This document shows, one piece after another, positions 55,066-63,071 of a DNA stretch of 64,000 nt (positions are counted from its first letter, which is position 1; every line of letters begins with the position of its first letter). The DNA comes from Mycobacterium colombiense (lineage in GTDB: Bacteria > Actinomycetota > Actinomycetes > Mycobacteriales > Mycobacteriaceae). The DNA lies in NCBI RefSeq assembly GCF_001953985.1, contig NZ_MBEI01000079.1, positions 1-64,000 on the forward strand, written 5' to 3'. A program made the translations under genes and the position numbers. A model generated the notes under the pieces. The model made no database searches. It saw only the letters and a program-made list of their open reading frames with translations, and had not been told where the DNA came from.

Positions 55066-57188
55066 GCGGGCCCGGCCCCGCACCGCTGCGCCTGCGCGGC
55101 GGCGTCGGCGGCGGCCGCGTGCATGCCGATCGAGGTCAGCTCGTCCGACACCGCCCGCAGGCCCGCGTCACCGCCGGCGGCCAGCGCGCGGGCATGGGTC
55201 AGCGCGATTCTGCCTGCGACGCAGTCGATCTCGGCGCACAGCCGGGCCAAAGGATCGGCGGCCCGGGTGTCGCCCAGCCGTACGGCCTCGTGCCAGACGC
55301 GCACCGCCACGCCCCGCTGGCCGCCGCGTTCGGCCATCCGGGCGGCGTCGCGCGCGGCGGCCACCGCGCCGTGTGGGTCGCGCACCAAGGCCAGCCGCCA
55401 CGCCCGCGCCACCCCGAGCTCGGGCGCGAACAGCGCCGACTTGGTTCCGTGCCGGGATTCGGCCCTGCTCAACGCCTTTGCCGCGGCGGCGGTGTCGCCC
55501 TGCTGGGCCAGCGCGGTGGCCAGCAGCGTCAGCGACAGCGGCCCCCACGAGTATCCGGTGCGCTCCAGGGTGGCGGCCGCCGGAGCCAATAATGCTGCCG
55601 CAGAGGCGAATTCGCCGCCGGCGATCAGCACATGCGCCAGCAGCACCTCGCCGATGGCGCGGCCCGGCTGTTGCAGTTCGGCGAAGTCGGTGAACTGCTG
55701 CGCGAGCCGGCGGGCTTGGTCGGGGTGGCCGGCCATCAGCAGCGCGGTGGTCTGACCCAGCCCGATGGTGAAGCGCAGCAGCCCGGGGTGTTCGGCGGCC
55801 AGGGCGCGCTGCGCGAGCGGCTCGACGTCATCGAAGCGGCCTTCGCGCGCCGCGCACAATGCGCCGGCGCTGGCCGCCCAGGCCACCGCCTGGTCGTCGG
55901 CCGCCGGCGATGCCAGGACGTCGCCGGCGACCTTGACCGCGTGCCCGACGTTGCCCGCGTTCATCGCGAAGGTCGCGCTGAGCGCGTCCAGGGTGGTTCG
56001 CGGGCCGGTATCGGTGACCCGATTGCGCACGGTGCGCAGGAACGCGGTGGCGCGCTCGGGTTCGCTGAGCATCCAGAACTGGTTCGCCGCCCGCAGCAGC
56101 GCCCAGTCCATCAACGCCGCTTCGGTCAACGCGGTGGAGTCGACGTCGGCCAGCACCGAATCGGCCTCCCGGCCGCGGCCCTGCCACGCCAGGGCGTGCG
56201 CCAGGGCGAGCCGCGCCGCCAACCCACCGGAGCGCTGCAGCGCCGACCGGGCCAGCCGTTCGCCCAGCGGCAGGTCGCCCAGCCGCAGCGCCTGCTGGGC
56301 GGCGGCGACGACGTCGGCGACCCGCGGGGGAGTGTCGCTGTCCAGCGCCAGCGACACCAGCCGCAACCGGTCACTGAGGTGCTCGGACGGCCGCCGCGAC
56401 AGCAGCCGGACCAGGTCGGTGCGCCGTTGCCGGGCGTCTTCGGGGTCGAGCGCGGCCCGCGTCCGCTCCGCGAACAGCGGGTGGGCGGTATAGACGACCG
56501 GGTCGTCCGACGACCCGCCGCGCGTCCGGGTCTCCGCGGCGCCCCACGTCACCGCCTCGGCCACCGCGCCGTCGCCGGCCAGCGCGGTCAGGTCGGCGAC
56601 CGAGAGCGGCTCCGCGACGGCGAGATACTCGAGCACCGATCGCGCCGCCGGGGGGAGCTCGGCGAGGAACGTGGTGATCTCCGCCGGCGCGGCCGCCCCG
56701 CCGGGCGGCTCGACGTCGATCCGGGTGAGCAGGCCGTCGCGCCACAGCGCCGCGATCGCCTCGGGGGCGGAGTCGGCTTGCGCGGTGACGATGAGCCGTC
56801 CCGCGCCGTCGCGCGCCAGCTGATAGACCAGCGTGGCCGACAGCACGTCCAGGTGCTGGGCATCGTCGACGATCAGCAGGAGGTCGTCTCCGCCCAGCGA
56901 TGCCCGGGCGGCCCGCAACAGCGCGGCCGGCTTGCCGAGTTCGGCGATCTCCACCAGATGGCTGAACGCCCCGAACGGGACGGCGCGTTCGGTCGGGGTG
57001 CCGGTGACCCAGCGGACGAGCGTGTTCGGGTGCCGGCCGGCGAACCGCTCCGCGGCCACCCGGGCCAGGGTGGATTTGCCGACGCCGTCGGGTCCCAGCA
57101 CCACCGCCCCGCGGGCCCCCTCGGCCAACGACGCATCCAGCCGCTCTGAGGCCGTCGCATGTTGGGGGACGTTCCATCGAATCGGCAC
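55062..57188 (-). CDS. Large AAA/STAND-type ATPase, LuxR-LAL-like but without a visible DNA-binding domain
   Basis: 708 residues. The N-terminal NTPase domain has Walker [21 protein letters not shown] and Walker [13 protein letters not shown], then long Ala/Leu-rich helical repeats resembling TPRs. The layout is that of large ATP-binding LuxR (LAL/MalT-like) regulators. However, the protein ends at [17 protein letters not shown] with no C-terminal LuxR helix-turn-helix. It may therefore be a signalling ATPase or a regulator that lost its DNA-binding domain. Position matches Rv1204c. It converges on dapE with overlapping stops. Start ATG at 57188. Confidence 0.8.
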   Translation of the reverse strand: MPIRWNVPQHATASERLDASLAEGARGAVVLGPDGVGKSTLARVAAERFAGRHPNTLVRWVTGTPTERAVPFGAFSHLVEIAELGKPAALLRAARASLGGDDLLLIVDDAQHLDVLSATLVYQLARDGAGRLIVTAQADSAPEAIAALWRDGLLTRIDVEPPGGAAAPAEITTFLAELPPAARSVLEYLAVAEPLSVADLTALAGDGAVAEAVTWGAAETRTRGGSSDDPVVYTAHPLFAERTRAALDPEDARQRRTDLVRLLSRRPSEHLSDRLRLVSLALDSDTPPRVADVVAAAQQALRLGDLPLGERLARSALQRSGGLAARLALAHALAWQGRGREADSVLADVDSTALTEAALMDWALLRAANQFWMLSEPERATAFLRTVRNRVTDTGPRTTLDALSATFAMNAGNVGHAVKVAGDVLASPAADDQAVAWAASAGALCAAREGRFDDVEPLAQRALAAEHPGLLRFTIGLGQTTALLMAGHPDQARRLAQQFTDFAELQQPGRAIGEVLLAHVLIAGGEFASAAALLAPAAATLERTGYSWGPLSLTLLATALAQQGDTAAAAKALSRAESRHGTKSALFAPELGVARAWRLALVRDPHGAVAAARDAARMAERGGQRGVAVRVWHEAVRLGDTRAADPLARLCAEIDCVAGRIALTHARALAAGGDAGLRAVSDELTSIGMHAAAADAAAQAQRCGAGPA

Positions 57189-57276
57189 TGCCGAATTTTA
57201 TGGTGCGAGGGCTAGGCGGCAGGGCGAAAGCCCCAGATATGACGGGCCGTATGGGCTTGGTCTACCTTTGGCAAAT

Positions 57277-57840
57277 ATGCCCGGCCAACGCGATTCGTCC
57301 AGCGAGTGGTCGGTGTGTGTGTACTGCGCATCCGGACCGGAGCATCCCGAATTGCTCGGAGTCGCTGCGGAACTCGGCGAGGCGATCGCCGAGCGCGGTT
57401 GGACGCTGGTGTGGGGTGGGGGCCGGGTGTCGGCGATGGGCGCGGTGGCGAGCGCGGCGCGCGCCCGCGGTGGCCGGACCGTCGGCATCATTCCCAAGGT
57501 CCTGATGCGCCGCGAGGTCGCCGACGCGGACGCCGACGAGCTGATCGTCAGCGACACCATGCACGAGCGCAAGCAGCTCATGGAGGACCGCGCCGACGCG
57601 TTCATCGCGCTGCCGGGTGGCATCGGGACCCTCGACGAGTTGCTTGACGCATGGACGACCGCCTTCCTCGGTCTGCACGAGAAACCCATCGTGTTGCTGG
57701 ATCCCTTCGGTCACTACGAAGGGCTGTGGACCTGGTTGTGCGGACTGCTGGACAGCGGTTACATCTCCCAGGCGGCGATGGACCGGTTGGTGCTGGTCGA
57801 CAAGGTGAGTGCGGCGCTGGAAGCGTGCGCACCCGGCTGA
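57277..57840 (+). CDS. LOG-family protein (cytokinin riboside 5'-monophosphate phosphoribohydrolase), Rv1205-like
   Basis: 187 residues. LOG motif PGGIGTLDE (catalytic Glu) with upstream GGGRVSAMGAVASAA and MHERKQLMEDRADAFIALPG; the Arg in MHERK is part of the substrate site. The family releases free bases from N6-substituted AMPs (cytokinins). The M. tuberculosis homologue Rv1205 is known as a Pup-proteasome substrate linked to cytokinin and aldehyde production. ATG 57277 gives the same length. TACCTT about nine bases upstream suggests a very short leader. Confidence 0.92.
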   Translation: MPGQRDSSSEWSVCVYCASGPEHPELLGVAAELGEAIAERGWTLVWGGGRVSAMGAVASAARARGGRTVGIIPKVLMRREVADADADELIVSDTMHERKQLMEDRADAFIALPGGIGTLDELLDAWTTAFLGLHEKPIVLLDPFGHYEGLWTWLCGLLDSGYISQAAMDRLVLVDKVSAALEACAPG

Positions 57841-57914
57841 GGCCGCCGACGGGTTTGCCACCCCTACTAGGCTGTCCGCCGAGCTTGACTTTGGAAACGA
57901 ATCGAGGGGATCAC

Positions 57915-59693
57915 GTGTCCGATCGTGACGGGGGAGCGCGCACGGCGGTCAAACTGACCGACATCGCATTTCGGGCGCCGGCCGTGCTGGCCGACCTGCC
58001 CGTGATCGCGCGCGGCGCGATGACCGGGCTGCTGGCTCAGCCGGGCTCCAAGAAATCGATCGGCACGGTGTTCCAGGAGCGGGCCGCCCGCTACGGCGAC
58101 CGCATCTTCCTGCGCATGGGCGATCAGCAACTGACCTACCGCGACGCCAACGCGGCCGCCAACCGGTACGCCGCCGTGCTGGCCGCGCGCGGCGTCGGCC
58201 AGGGCGACGTCGTCGCCATCATGCTGCGCAACTCGCCCAACACCGTGCTGGCCATGCTGGCCGCGGTCAAGTGCGGCGCGGTCGCCGGCATGCTCAACTA
58301 CCACCAGCGCGGCGAGGTGCTCGCGCACAGCCTCGGACTGCTCGACGCCAAGGTGCTCATCGCCGAGGCCGATCTGGTCAGCGCCGTGGCCGAGTGCGGC
58401 GGCTCGGGCAGCACCGAGACGCTGACCGTCGAGGACCTGGAGCGGTTCGCGGTGAGCGCGCCGGCCACCAACCCCGCCTCGGCGTCGGCCGTGCACGCCA
58501 GGGACACCGCGTTCTACATCTTCACCTCGGGCACAACGGGATTCCCGAAGGCCAGCGTCATGACGCACCTGCGCTGGCTCAAGGCGCTCGCGGCGTTCGG
58601 CGGGATCGGGTTGCGGCTCAAGAGCTCCGACACGCTCTACTGCTGCCTGCCGCTGTACCACAACAACGCGCTGACGGTGGCGCTGTCGTCGGTGATCAAC
58701 TCGGGGGCGACGCTGGCGCTGGGCAAGTCGTTCTCGGCGTCGAAGTTCTGGGACGAGGCGATCGCCAACGATGCCACCGCGTTCATCTACATCGGCGAGG
58801 TGTGCCGGTACCTGCTCAACCAGCCGGCCAAGCCGACCGACCGCGCACACAAGGTGCGGCTGATCGCCGGAAACGGGTTGCGCCCGGAGATCTGGGACGA
58901 GTTCACCACGCGATTCGGCATCGCCCGGGTCTGCGAGTTCTACGCCTCCAGCGAAGGCAACGCCGCATTCATCAACGTCTTCAACGTGCCCCGCTCCACC
59001 GGCGTCTTCCCGATGCCGCTGGCCTACGTCGAGTACGACCCGGACACCGGCGCCCCGCTGCGCGACGACAACGGGCGGGTCCGTCGGGTTCCGGCCGGCG
59101 AGCCCGGGTTGTTGCTCAGCCCGGTCAACCGGCTGCAGCCCTTCGACGGCTACACCGACCAGGAGTCGAGCGAAATGAAGTTGGTGCGCAACGCCTTTCG
59201 CGAGGGCGACTGCTGGTTCAACACCGGCGACGTGATGAGCCCGCAAGGCATGGGCCACGCCGCGTTCGTCGACCGGCTCGGCGACACCTTCCGGTGGAAG
59301 GGCGAGAACGTCGCCACCACGCAGGTCGAGGCGGCGCTGGCGTCCGACGACTCCGTCGAGGACTGCACGGTCTTCGGGGTCGAGGTGCCCCGCACCGGCG
59401 GCCGCGCCGGCATGGCCGCGGTCAAACTGCGCGACGGCGCCGAATTCGACGGGCAGTCGCTGGCCCGCTCCGTGTACGACCAGCTGCCCGTCTATGCGCT
59501 GCCGCTGTTCGTGCGGGTGGTGGAGTCCATCGAGCAGACCACGACGTTCAAGAGCCGCAAGGTGGAGCTGCGCGATCAGGCCTACGGCTCGGACGTGGAG
59601 GACCCGCTGTACGTGCTGGCCGGGCGCGACGAGGGCTACGTGCCGTACTACGACGAGTACCCCGGCGAGGTGGCCGAGGGCAAACGACCCTAA
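57915..59693 (+). CDS. fadD6: Long-chain acyl-CoA synthetase FadD6 (FATP type)
   Basis: 592 residues. ANL superfamily, closest in pattern to very-long-chain/FATP proteins: FYIFTSGTTGFPKASVMTHL (P-loop), CEFYASSEGNAAFINVFN, FNTGDVMSPQGMGHAAFVDR, GDTFRWKGENVATTQVEAAL and FKSRKVELRDQAY near the C-terminus. FadD6 activates and helps take up long-chain fatty acids. GTG 57915 is five bases after GAGGGG; the longer frame from 57651 overlaps the LOG gene and is rejected. Homologue of Rv1206. A 15-bp-arm hairpin starts two bases after its stop. Confidence 0.94.
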   Translation: MSDRDGGARTAVKLTDIAFRAPAVLADLPVIARGAMTGLLAQPGSKKSIGTVFQERAARYGDRIFLRMGDQQLTYRDANAAANRYAAVLAARGVGQGDVVAIMLRNSPNTVLAMLAAVKCGAVAGMLNYHQRGEVLAHSLGLLDAKVLIAEADLVSAVAECGGSGSTETLTVEDLERFAVSAPATNPASASAVHARDTAFYIFTSGTTGFPKASVMTHLRWLKALAAFGGIGLRLKSSDTLYCCLPLYHNNALTVALSSVINSGATLALGKSFSASKFWDEAIANDATAFIYIGEVCRYLLNQPAKPTDRAHKVRLIAGNGLRPEIWDEFTTRFGIARVCEFYASSEGNAAFINVFNVPRSTGVFPMPLAYVEYDPDTGAPLRDDNGRVRRVPAGEPGLLLSPVNRLQPFDGYTDQESSEMKLVRNAFREGDCWFNTGDVMSPQGMGHAAFVDRLGDTFRWKGENVATTQVEAALASDDSVEDCTVFGVEVPRTGGRAGMAAVKLRDGAEFDGQSLARSVYDQLPVYALPLFVRVVESIEQTTTFKSRKVELRDQAYGSDVEDPLYVLAGRDEGYVPYYDEYPGEVAEGKRP

Positions 59694-59694
59694 C

Positions 59695-59726
59695 CGCCGA
59701 ATGTGCGGCTGGCCGCACATTCGGCG
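59695..59726 (+). terminator. 15-bp-arm inverted repeat after fadD6
   Basis: CGCCGAATGTGCGGC, TG, GCCGCACATTCGGCG: perfect arms with a 2-base centre, starting right after the fadD6 TAA. No U tract. A 22-bp part of it is repeated 30 bases downstream. Confidence 0.7.
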
Positions 59727-59731
59727 TCCAC

Positions 59732-59753
59732 TGTGCGGCTGGCCGCACATTCG
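59732..59753 (+). repeat. Second copy of the 22-bp repeat, with its own hairpin
   Basis: Exact copy of 59702-59723 (TGTGCGGCTGGCCGCACATT plus CG). The inner TGTGCGGC/GCCGCACA makes an 8-bp stem. The 30-bp period is in frame with folP2, so if translation started at 59703 the N-terminus would read VRLAAHS twice. Confidence 0.75.
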
Positions 59754-59819
59754 AGCGTCGGGTTCACCGTCGGCGGTCCCCGGGCCGCGCCCGCGGCGGC
59801 GACCGGGCACCATGTACGT

Positions 59820-60695
59820 GTGCAGTCAACTTGGTGCGGCCGCCCGGTCGCGGGCGATCGTGCGCTGATCATGGCCATCATCAACCGCACCCCGGACTCG
59901 TTCTATGACAGGGGCGCGACCTTCAGCGACGAGGCCGCCAGGGCGGCCGTGCACCAAGCCGTCGCCGACGGCGCCGATGTCATCGACGTCGGCGGCGTCA
60001 AGGCCGGCCCCGGTCAAGAGGTCGATGCCGACACCGAGATCGCCCGGCTGGTGCCGTTCATCGAATGGCTGCGCGACGCCTATCCGGACCAGCTGATCAG
60101 CGCCGATACCTGGCGCTCGGAGGTCGCCAAGGTGGCCTGCGCGGCCGGCGCGGACCTGATCAACGACACCTGGGGCGGCATCGACCCGGCGCTACCGGAG
60201 GTGGCCGCGGAGTTCGGGGCGGGTTTGGTGTGTTCGCACACCGGCAACGCGCTGCCGCGCACGCGCCCCTTCCGGGTGAACTACGGCACCACCACCCGGG
60301 GCGTGGTCGACGACGTCATCGCCCAGGTCACCGCGGCCGCCGAGCGTGCGGTGGCCTGCGGGGTGGCCCGCGACCGGGTGCTGATCGACCCCACCCACGA
60401 CTTCGGCAAGAACACCTTCCACGGGCTGCTGTTGTTGCGGCACGTGGGCGATCTTGTTAACACCGGATGGCCCGTGCTCATGGCTTTGAGCAACAAGGAC
60501 TTCGTCGGGGAGACTCTGGGTGTGGAACTGACCGAGCGGCTCGAGGGAACGCTGGCCGCCACCGCGCTGGCGGCCGCCGCGGGTGCGCGCATGTTCCGCG
60601 TGCACCAGGTCGCGGCCACCCGCCGGGTGCTGGAAATGGTGGCCTCGATCCAGGGCACCCGCCCGCCTGCGCGCACGGTGAGGGGGCTGGCATGA
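59820..60695 (+). CDS. folP2: Dihydropteroate synthase homologue FolP2
   Basis: About 291 residues, DHPS-type TIM barrel: LIMAIINRTPDSFYD, VIDVGGVKAGPGQEV, LINDTWGGIDP, VLIDPTHDFGKNTFHG, VLMALSNKDFVGE and FRVHQVAATRRVLEM. The last two deviate from true DHPS (usual ...G.S.K.F and R.H.V), in line with FolP2 of mycobacteria, which lacks proven DHPS activity; its role is unclear. The frame is open from 59703 through the tandem repeat. I place the start at GTG 59820 (VQSTWCGRPVAGDRA), where similarity begins. As I recall, M. tuberculosis FolP2 also starts with short tandem repeats. The stop overlaps gpgS by four bases. Confidence 0.9.
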   Translation: MQSTWCGRPVAGDRALIMAIINRTPDSFYDRGATFSDEAARAAVHQAVADGADVIDVGGVKAGPGQEVDADTEIARLVPFIEWLRDAYPDQLISADTWRSEVAKVACAAGADLINDTWGGIDPALPEVAAEFGAGLVCSHTGNALPRTRPFRVNYGTTTRGVVDDVIAQVTAAAERAVACGVARDRVLIDPTHDFGKNTFHGLLLLRHVGDLVNTGWPVLMALSNKDFVGETLGVELTERLEGTLAATALAAAAGARMFRVHQVAATRRVLEMVASIQGTRPPARTVRGLA

Positions 60696-61708
60696 CCGCG
60701 TCGGACCTGTTCGCCGGTGATCTCGCCAAGCACAGGGCGCTCGCCGCCCGGCCCGGAGACGTGTGGCTGGCCAACGACACGCGCAACCGTCCGGGCTGGA
60801 CGATCGCCGAACTCGAAGCGGCGAAGGCCGGGCGGACCATCTCGGTGGTGCTGCCGGCCCTCAACGAGGAAGAAACCATCGAGTCGGTGATCGAAAGCAT
60901 CTCGCCGCTGGTCGATGGGCTGGTCGACGAGCTGATCGTGCTGGATTCGGGCTCCACCGACGACACCGAGATCCGCGCCGTCGCCGCGGGAGCCCGCGTC
61001 GTCAGCCGCGAGCAGGCCCTGCCCGAGGTGCCGATACGTCCCGGAAAGGGCGAGGCGTTGTGGCGCTCGCTGGCGGCCACCAGCGGCGACATCGTGGTGT
61101 TCGTCGACTCCGACCTGATCGACCCGCACCCCATGTTCGTGCCGTGGCTGGTCGGCCCGATGCTCACCGGCGACGGCATTCACCTGGTCAAAAGCTTCTA
61201 CCGACGACCCCTGCGGGGCAGCGAGCTCAGCGACGTCGGCGACGTGGGCGGCGACGTCAGCGCCACCGGCGGCGGGCGCGTCACGGAGCTGGTGGCCCGG
61301 CCGTTGCTTGCGGCGCTGCGTCCGGAGCTGGGCTGCGTGGTGCAGCCGCTGGGCGGCGAGTACGCGGCCAGCCGCGAGCTGCTGACCTCGCTGCCGTTCG
61401 CGCCGGGCTACGGCGTCGAGATCGGCCTGCTGGTGGACACCTTCGACCGGCTGGGGCTCGACGCGATCGCCCAGGTCAACCTCGGGGTGCGCGCGCACCG
61501 CAACCGGCCGCTGGCCGAGCTGGGCGTGATGAGCCGCCAGATCATCGCGACCCTGCTGTCGCGCTGCGGCATCTCGGACTCCGGCATCGGGCTGACCCAA
61601 TTCGTCGCCGACGGCCCCGAGGGCTCCGACTTTCAGGGCTACACCCAGCGCACCTCGCCGGTGTCGCTGGCGGACCGGCCGCCGATGCAGGTGCTCAGGC
61701 CCCGGTAG
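60692..61708 (+). CDS. gpgS: Glucosyl-3-phosphoglycerate synthase GpgS
   Basis: 338-residue GT-A glycosyltransferase (family GT81). It joins glucose from NDP-glucose to 3-phosphoglycerate, the first step of glucosylglycerate and 6-O-methylglucosyl-lipopolysaccharide synthesis. Motifs: SVVLPALNEEETIESVI, VLDSGSTDDTE, and VVFVDSDLIDPHPMFV with the metal-binding D-S-D. GGEYAASRELLTSLPFAPGY is the acceptor site and AHRNRPLAELGVMSRQ lies near the C-terminus. ATG overlaps the folP2 stop (ATGA). Homologue of Rv1208; glgM nearby belongs to related polysaccharide metabolism. Confidence 0.95.
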   Translation: MTASDLFAGDLAKHRALAARPGDVWLANDTRNRPGWTIAELEAAKAGRTISVVLPALNEEETIESVIESISPLVDGLVDELIVLDSGSTDDTEIRAVAAGARVVSREQALPEVPIRPGKGEALWRSLAATSGDIVVFVDSDLIDPHPMFVPWLVGPMLTGDGIHLVKSFYRRPLRGSELSDVGDVGGDVSATGGGRVTELVARPLLAALRPELGCVVQPLGGEYAASRELLTSLPFAPGYGVEIGLLVDTFDRLGLDAIAQVNLGVRAHRNRPLAELGVMSRQIIATLLSRCGISDSGIGLTQFVADGPEGSDFQGYTQRTSPVSLADRPPMQVLRPR

Positions 61709-61764
61709 GTCCCGCGGTCACGCTGAACGTCGCCGTGTCGGTGGCATAGGGCAATATCGATCAC

Positions 61765-62124
61765 GTGGCGTTGGTGTTGCTGTACCTGGTGGTCCTGGTG
61801 CTGGTGGCGATCGTCCTGTTCGGCGCGGCCAGCCTGTTGTTCGGTCGCGGCGAGCAGCTGCCGCCCCTGCCCCGGGGGACGACGGCCACGGTGCTGCCGG
61901 CGTTCGGGGTGACCGGCTCCGACGTCGACGCCGTCAAGTTCACCCAGGTCCTGCGCGGTTACAAGACCAGCGAGGTGGACTGGGTGCTGGATCGGCTCGC
62001 GCGCGAGCTCGAGGCGCTGCGCGGCCAACTGGCCGCCGTGCACGCCGCGCCGGCCGCCGGGCAGGAGGCCGAGGGCGAACCCGGGGAACCAGACGACGGC
62101 GAGGATCGTCAGGACTCATTGTGA
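61765..62124 (+). CDS. Small membrane protein with DivIVA-like domain (Rv1209-like)
   Basis: 119 residues: one N-terminal transmembrane helix (ALVLLYLVVLVLVAIVLFGA), a linker, then a DivIVA-type motif (VDAVKFTQVLRGYKTSEVDW followed by a short coiled coil) and an acidic tail. It could mark or recruit proteins at the pole or septum through the Wag31 system; function not established here. Start GTG 61765; CAATAT lies seven bases before it, no Shine-Dalgarno sequence. Overlaps tagA by four bases. Confidence 0.87.
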   Translation: MALVLLYLVVLVLVAIVLFGAASLLFGRGEQLPPLPRGTTATVLPAFGVTGSDVDAVKFTQVLRGYKTSEVDWVLDRLARELEALRGQLAAVHAAPAAGQEAEGEPGEPDDGEDRQDSL

Positions 62125-62702
62125 GTGAAGACGAGCTGGTTCGCTGCAGCTGGGCGACCGTGCGACCGGGGCCCGATTTCGAGCTCTATCGCGACTACCA
62201 CGACCGCGAATGGGGCCAGCCGGTGCGCGACGGGGTCGCGTTGTTCGAGCGGATGAGTCTGGAGGCCTTTCAAAGTGGCCTGTCATGGCTGATCATCCTT
62301 CGGAAACGGGAGAATTTCCGGCGTGCGTTCGCCCGGTTCGACATCGCCGAGGTCGCCGAATACACCGAGGCCGACGTGCAGCGGCTGATGGCGGATCAGG
62401 GAATCGTGCGCAACCGCGCCAAGATTGAGTCGACGATCGCCAACGCCCGGGCCGCCGCTGAACTGGGAACTCCGGCGGACCTGGCGGACCTGCTGTGGTC
62501 GTTTGCGCCGTCGCCGCGGTCCCGGCCGGCCGACCCGTCCCAAATCCCCTCGGCCACTGACGAATCGAAGGCCATGGCCCGCGAACTCAAACGGCGCGGC
62601 TTCCGTTTCGTCGGCCCGACCACCGCCTATGCGCTGATGCAGGCGACCGGCATGGTCGACGACCATATTGACGGTTGCTGGGTGCCCGCCACCGCCCGCT
62701 GA
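62121..62702 (+). CDS. tagA: DNA-3-methyladenine glycosylase I TagA
   Basis: 193 residues of the TagI family (HhH-like fold with a C-terminal zinc site). It excises 3-methyladenine from alkylated DNA. Family blocks: CSWATVRPGPDFELYRDYHD (N-terminal Cys of the zinc snap), EWGQPVRDGVALFERMSLEA, FQSGLSWLIILRKRENFRRA, ELKRRGFRFVGPTTAYALMQ and MVDDHIDGCW with the His and Cys ligands. GTG start overlapping the preceding stop. Homologue of Rv1210. Confidence 0.94.
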   Translation: MSEDELVRCSWATVRPGPDFELYRDYHDREWGQPVRDGVALFERMSLEAFQSGLSWLIILRKRENFRRAFARFDIAEVAEYTEADVQRLMADQGIVRNRAKIESTIANARAAAELGTPADLADLLWSFAPSPRSRPADPSQIPSATDESKAMARELKRRGFRFVGPTTAYALMQATGMVDDHIDGCWVPATAR

Positions 62703-62707
62703 ACACA

Positions 62708-62731
62708 CACTTGTGGGTCTTTGTACAAGTG
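62708..62731. promoter_or_regulatory. Inverted repeat CACTTGT...ACAAGTG
   Basis: Seven-base perfect arms, 10-base spacer, directly after tagA and about 140 bases before the DUF3117-type gene. It contains the palindrome TTGTACAA. Could be an operator or an end structure for tagA. Confidence 0.35.
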
Positions 62732-62868
62732 ATGACCTGGATAGGGAACAATGGAGGGGTGATAAGGCAGTTCGATGCCGGGCATGGCTTGAAGTTCGCT
62801 GGCGGGGCATGCTCGGTGCCGACCAGGTCCGCACGGGCGGGCCAGCTCGAATCTGGAGGGAGCACTCG

Positions 62869-63042
62869 ATGGCGGCGATGAAGCCCCGGACCGGAGACGG
62901 TCCTCTGGAAGCAACGAAGGAGGGGCGCGGCATCGTGATGCGGGTACCACTTGAGGGAGGCGGTCGACTTGTCGTCGAGCTGACGCCCGACGAAGCGGCT
63001 GCCCTCGGTGACGAACTCAAGGGCGTCACGAGCTCCAGCTAG
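62869..63042 (+). CDS. Small conserved protein, DUF3117 type (Rv1211-like)
   Basis: 57 residues (MAAMKPRTGDGPLEATKEGR...LVVELTPDEAAALGDELKG). Soluble, no signal peptide, function unknown but widely conserved in actinobacteria. The ATG is six bases after GGAGGGAG; the frame continues upstream but has no start signal. It lies between tagA and the convergent glgM gene, as in M. tuberculosis. Confidence 0.88.
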   Translation: MAAMKPRTGDGPLEATKEGRGIVMRVPLEGGGRLVVELTPDEAAALGDELKGVTSSS

Positions 63043-63071
63043 GGCTTGCCGCCGAACGGATGTCGGCGGCG

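Noticed and set aside
55632-57149. 505-codon plus-strand frame over the large ATPase gene
   Set aside because: Arg/Gly-rich shadow of the minus-strand ATPase, whose Walker motifs are clear.
59702-59753. Two-unit repeat considered as a CRISPR array
   Set aside because: Only two units, self-complementary, 8-base spacer, no cas genes.
57867-59813. 648-codon open frame antisense to fadD6
   Set aside because: Shadow; spans the inverted repeat after fadD6 and has no start signal or domain.
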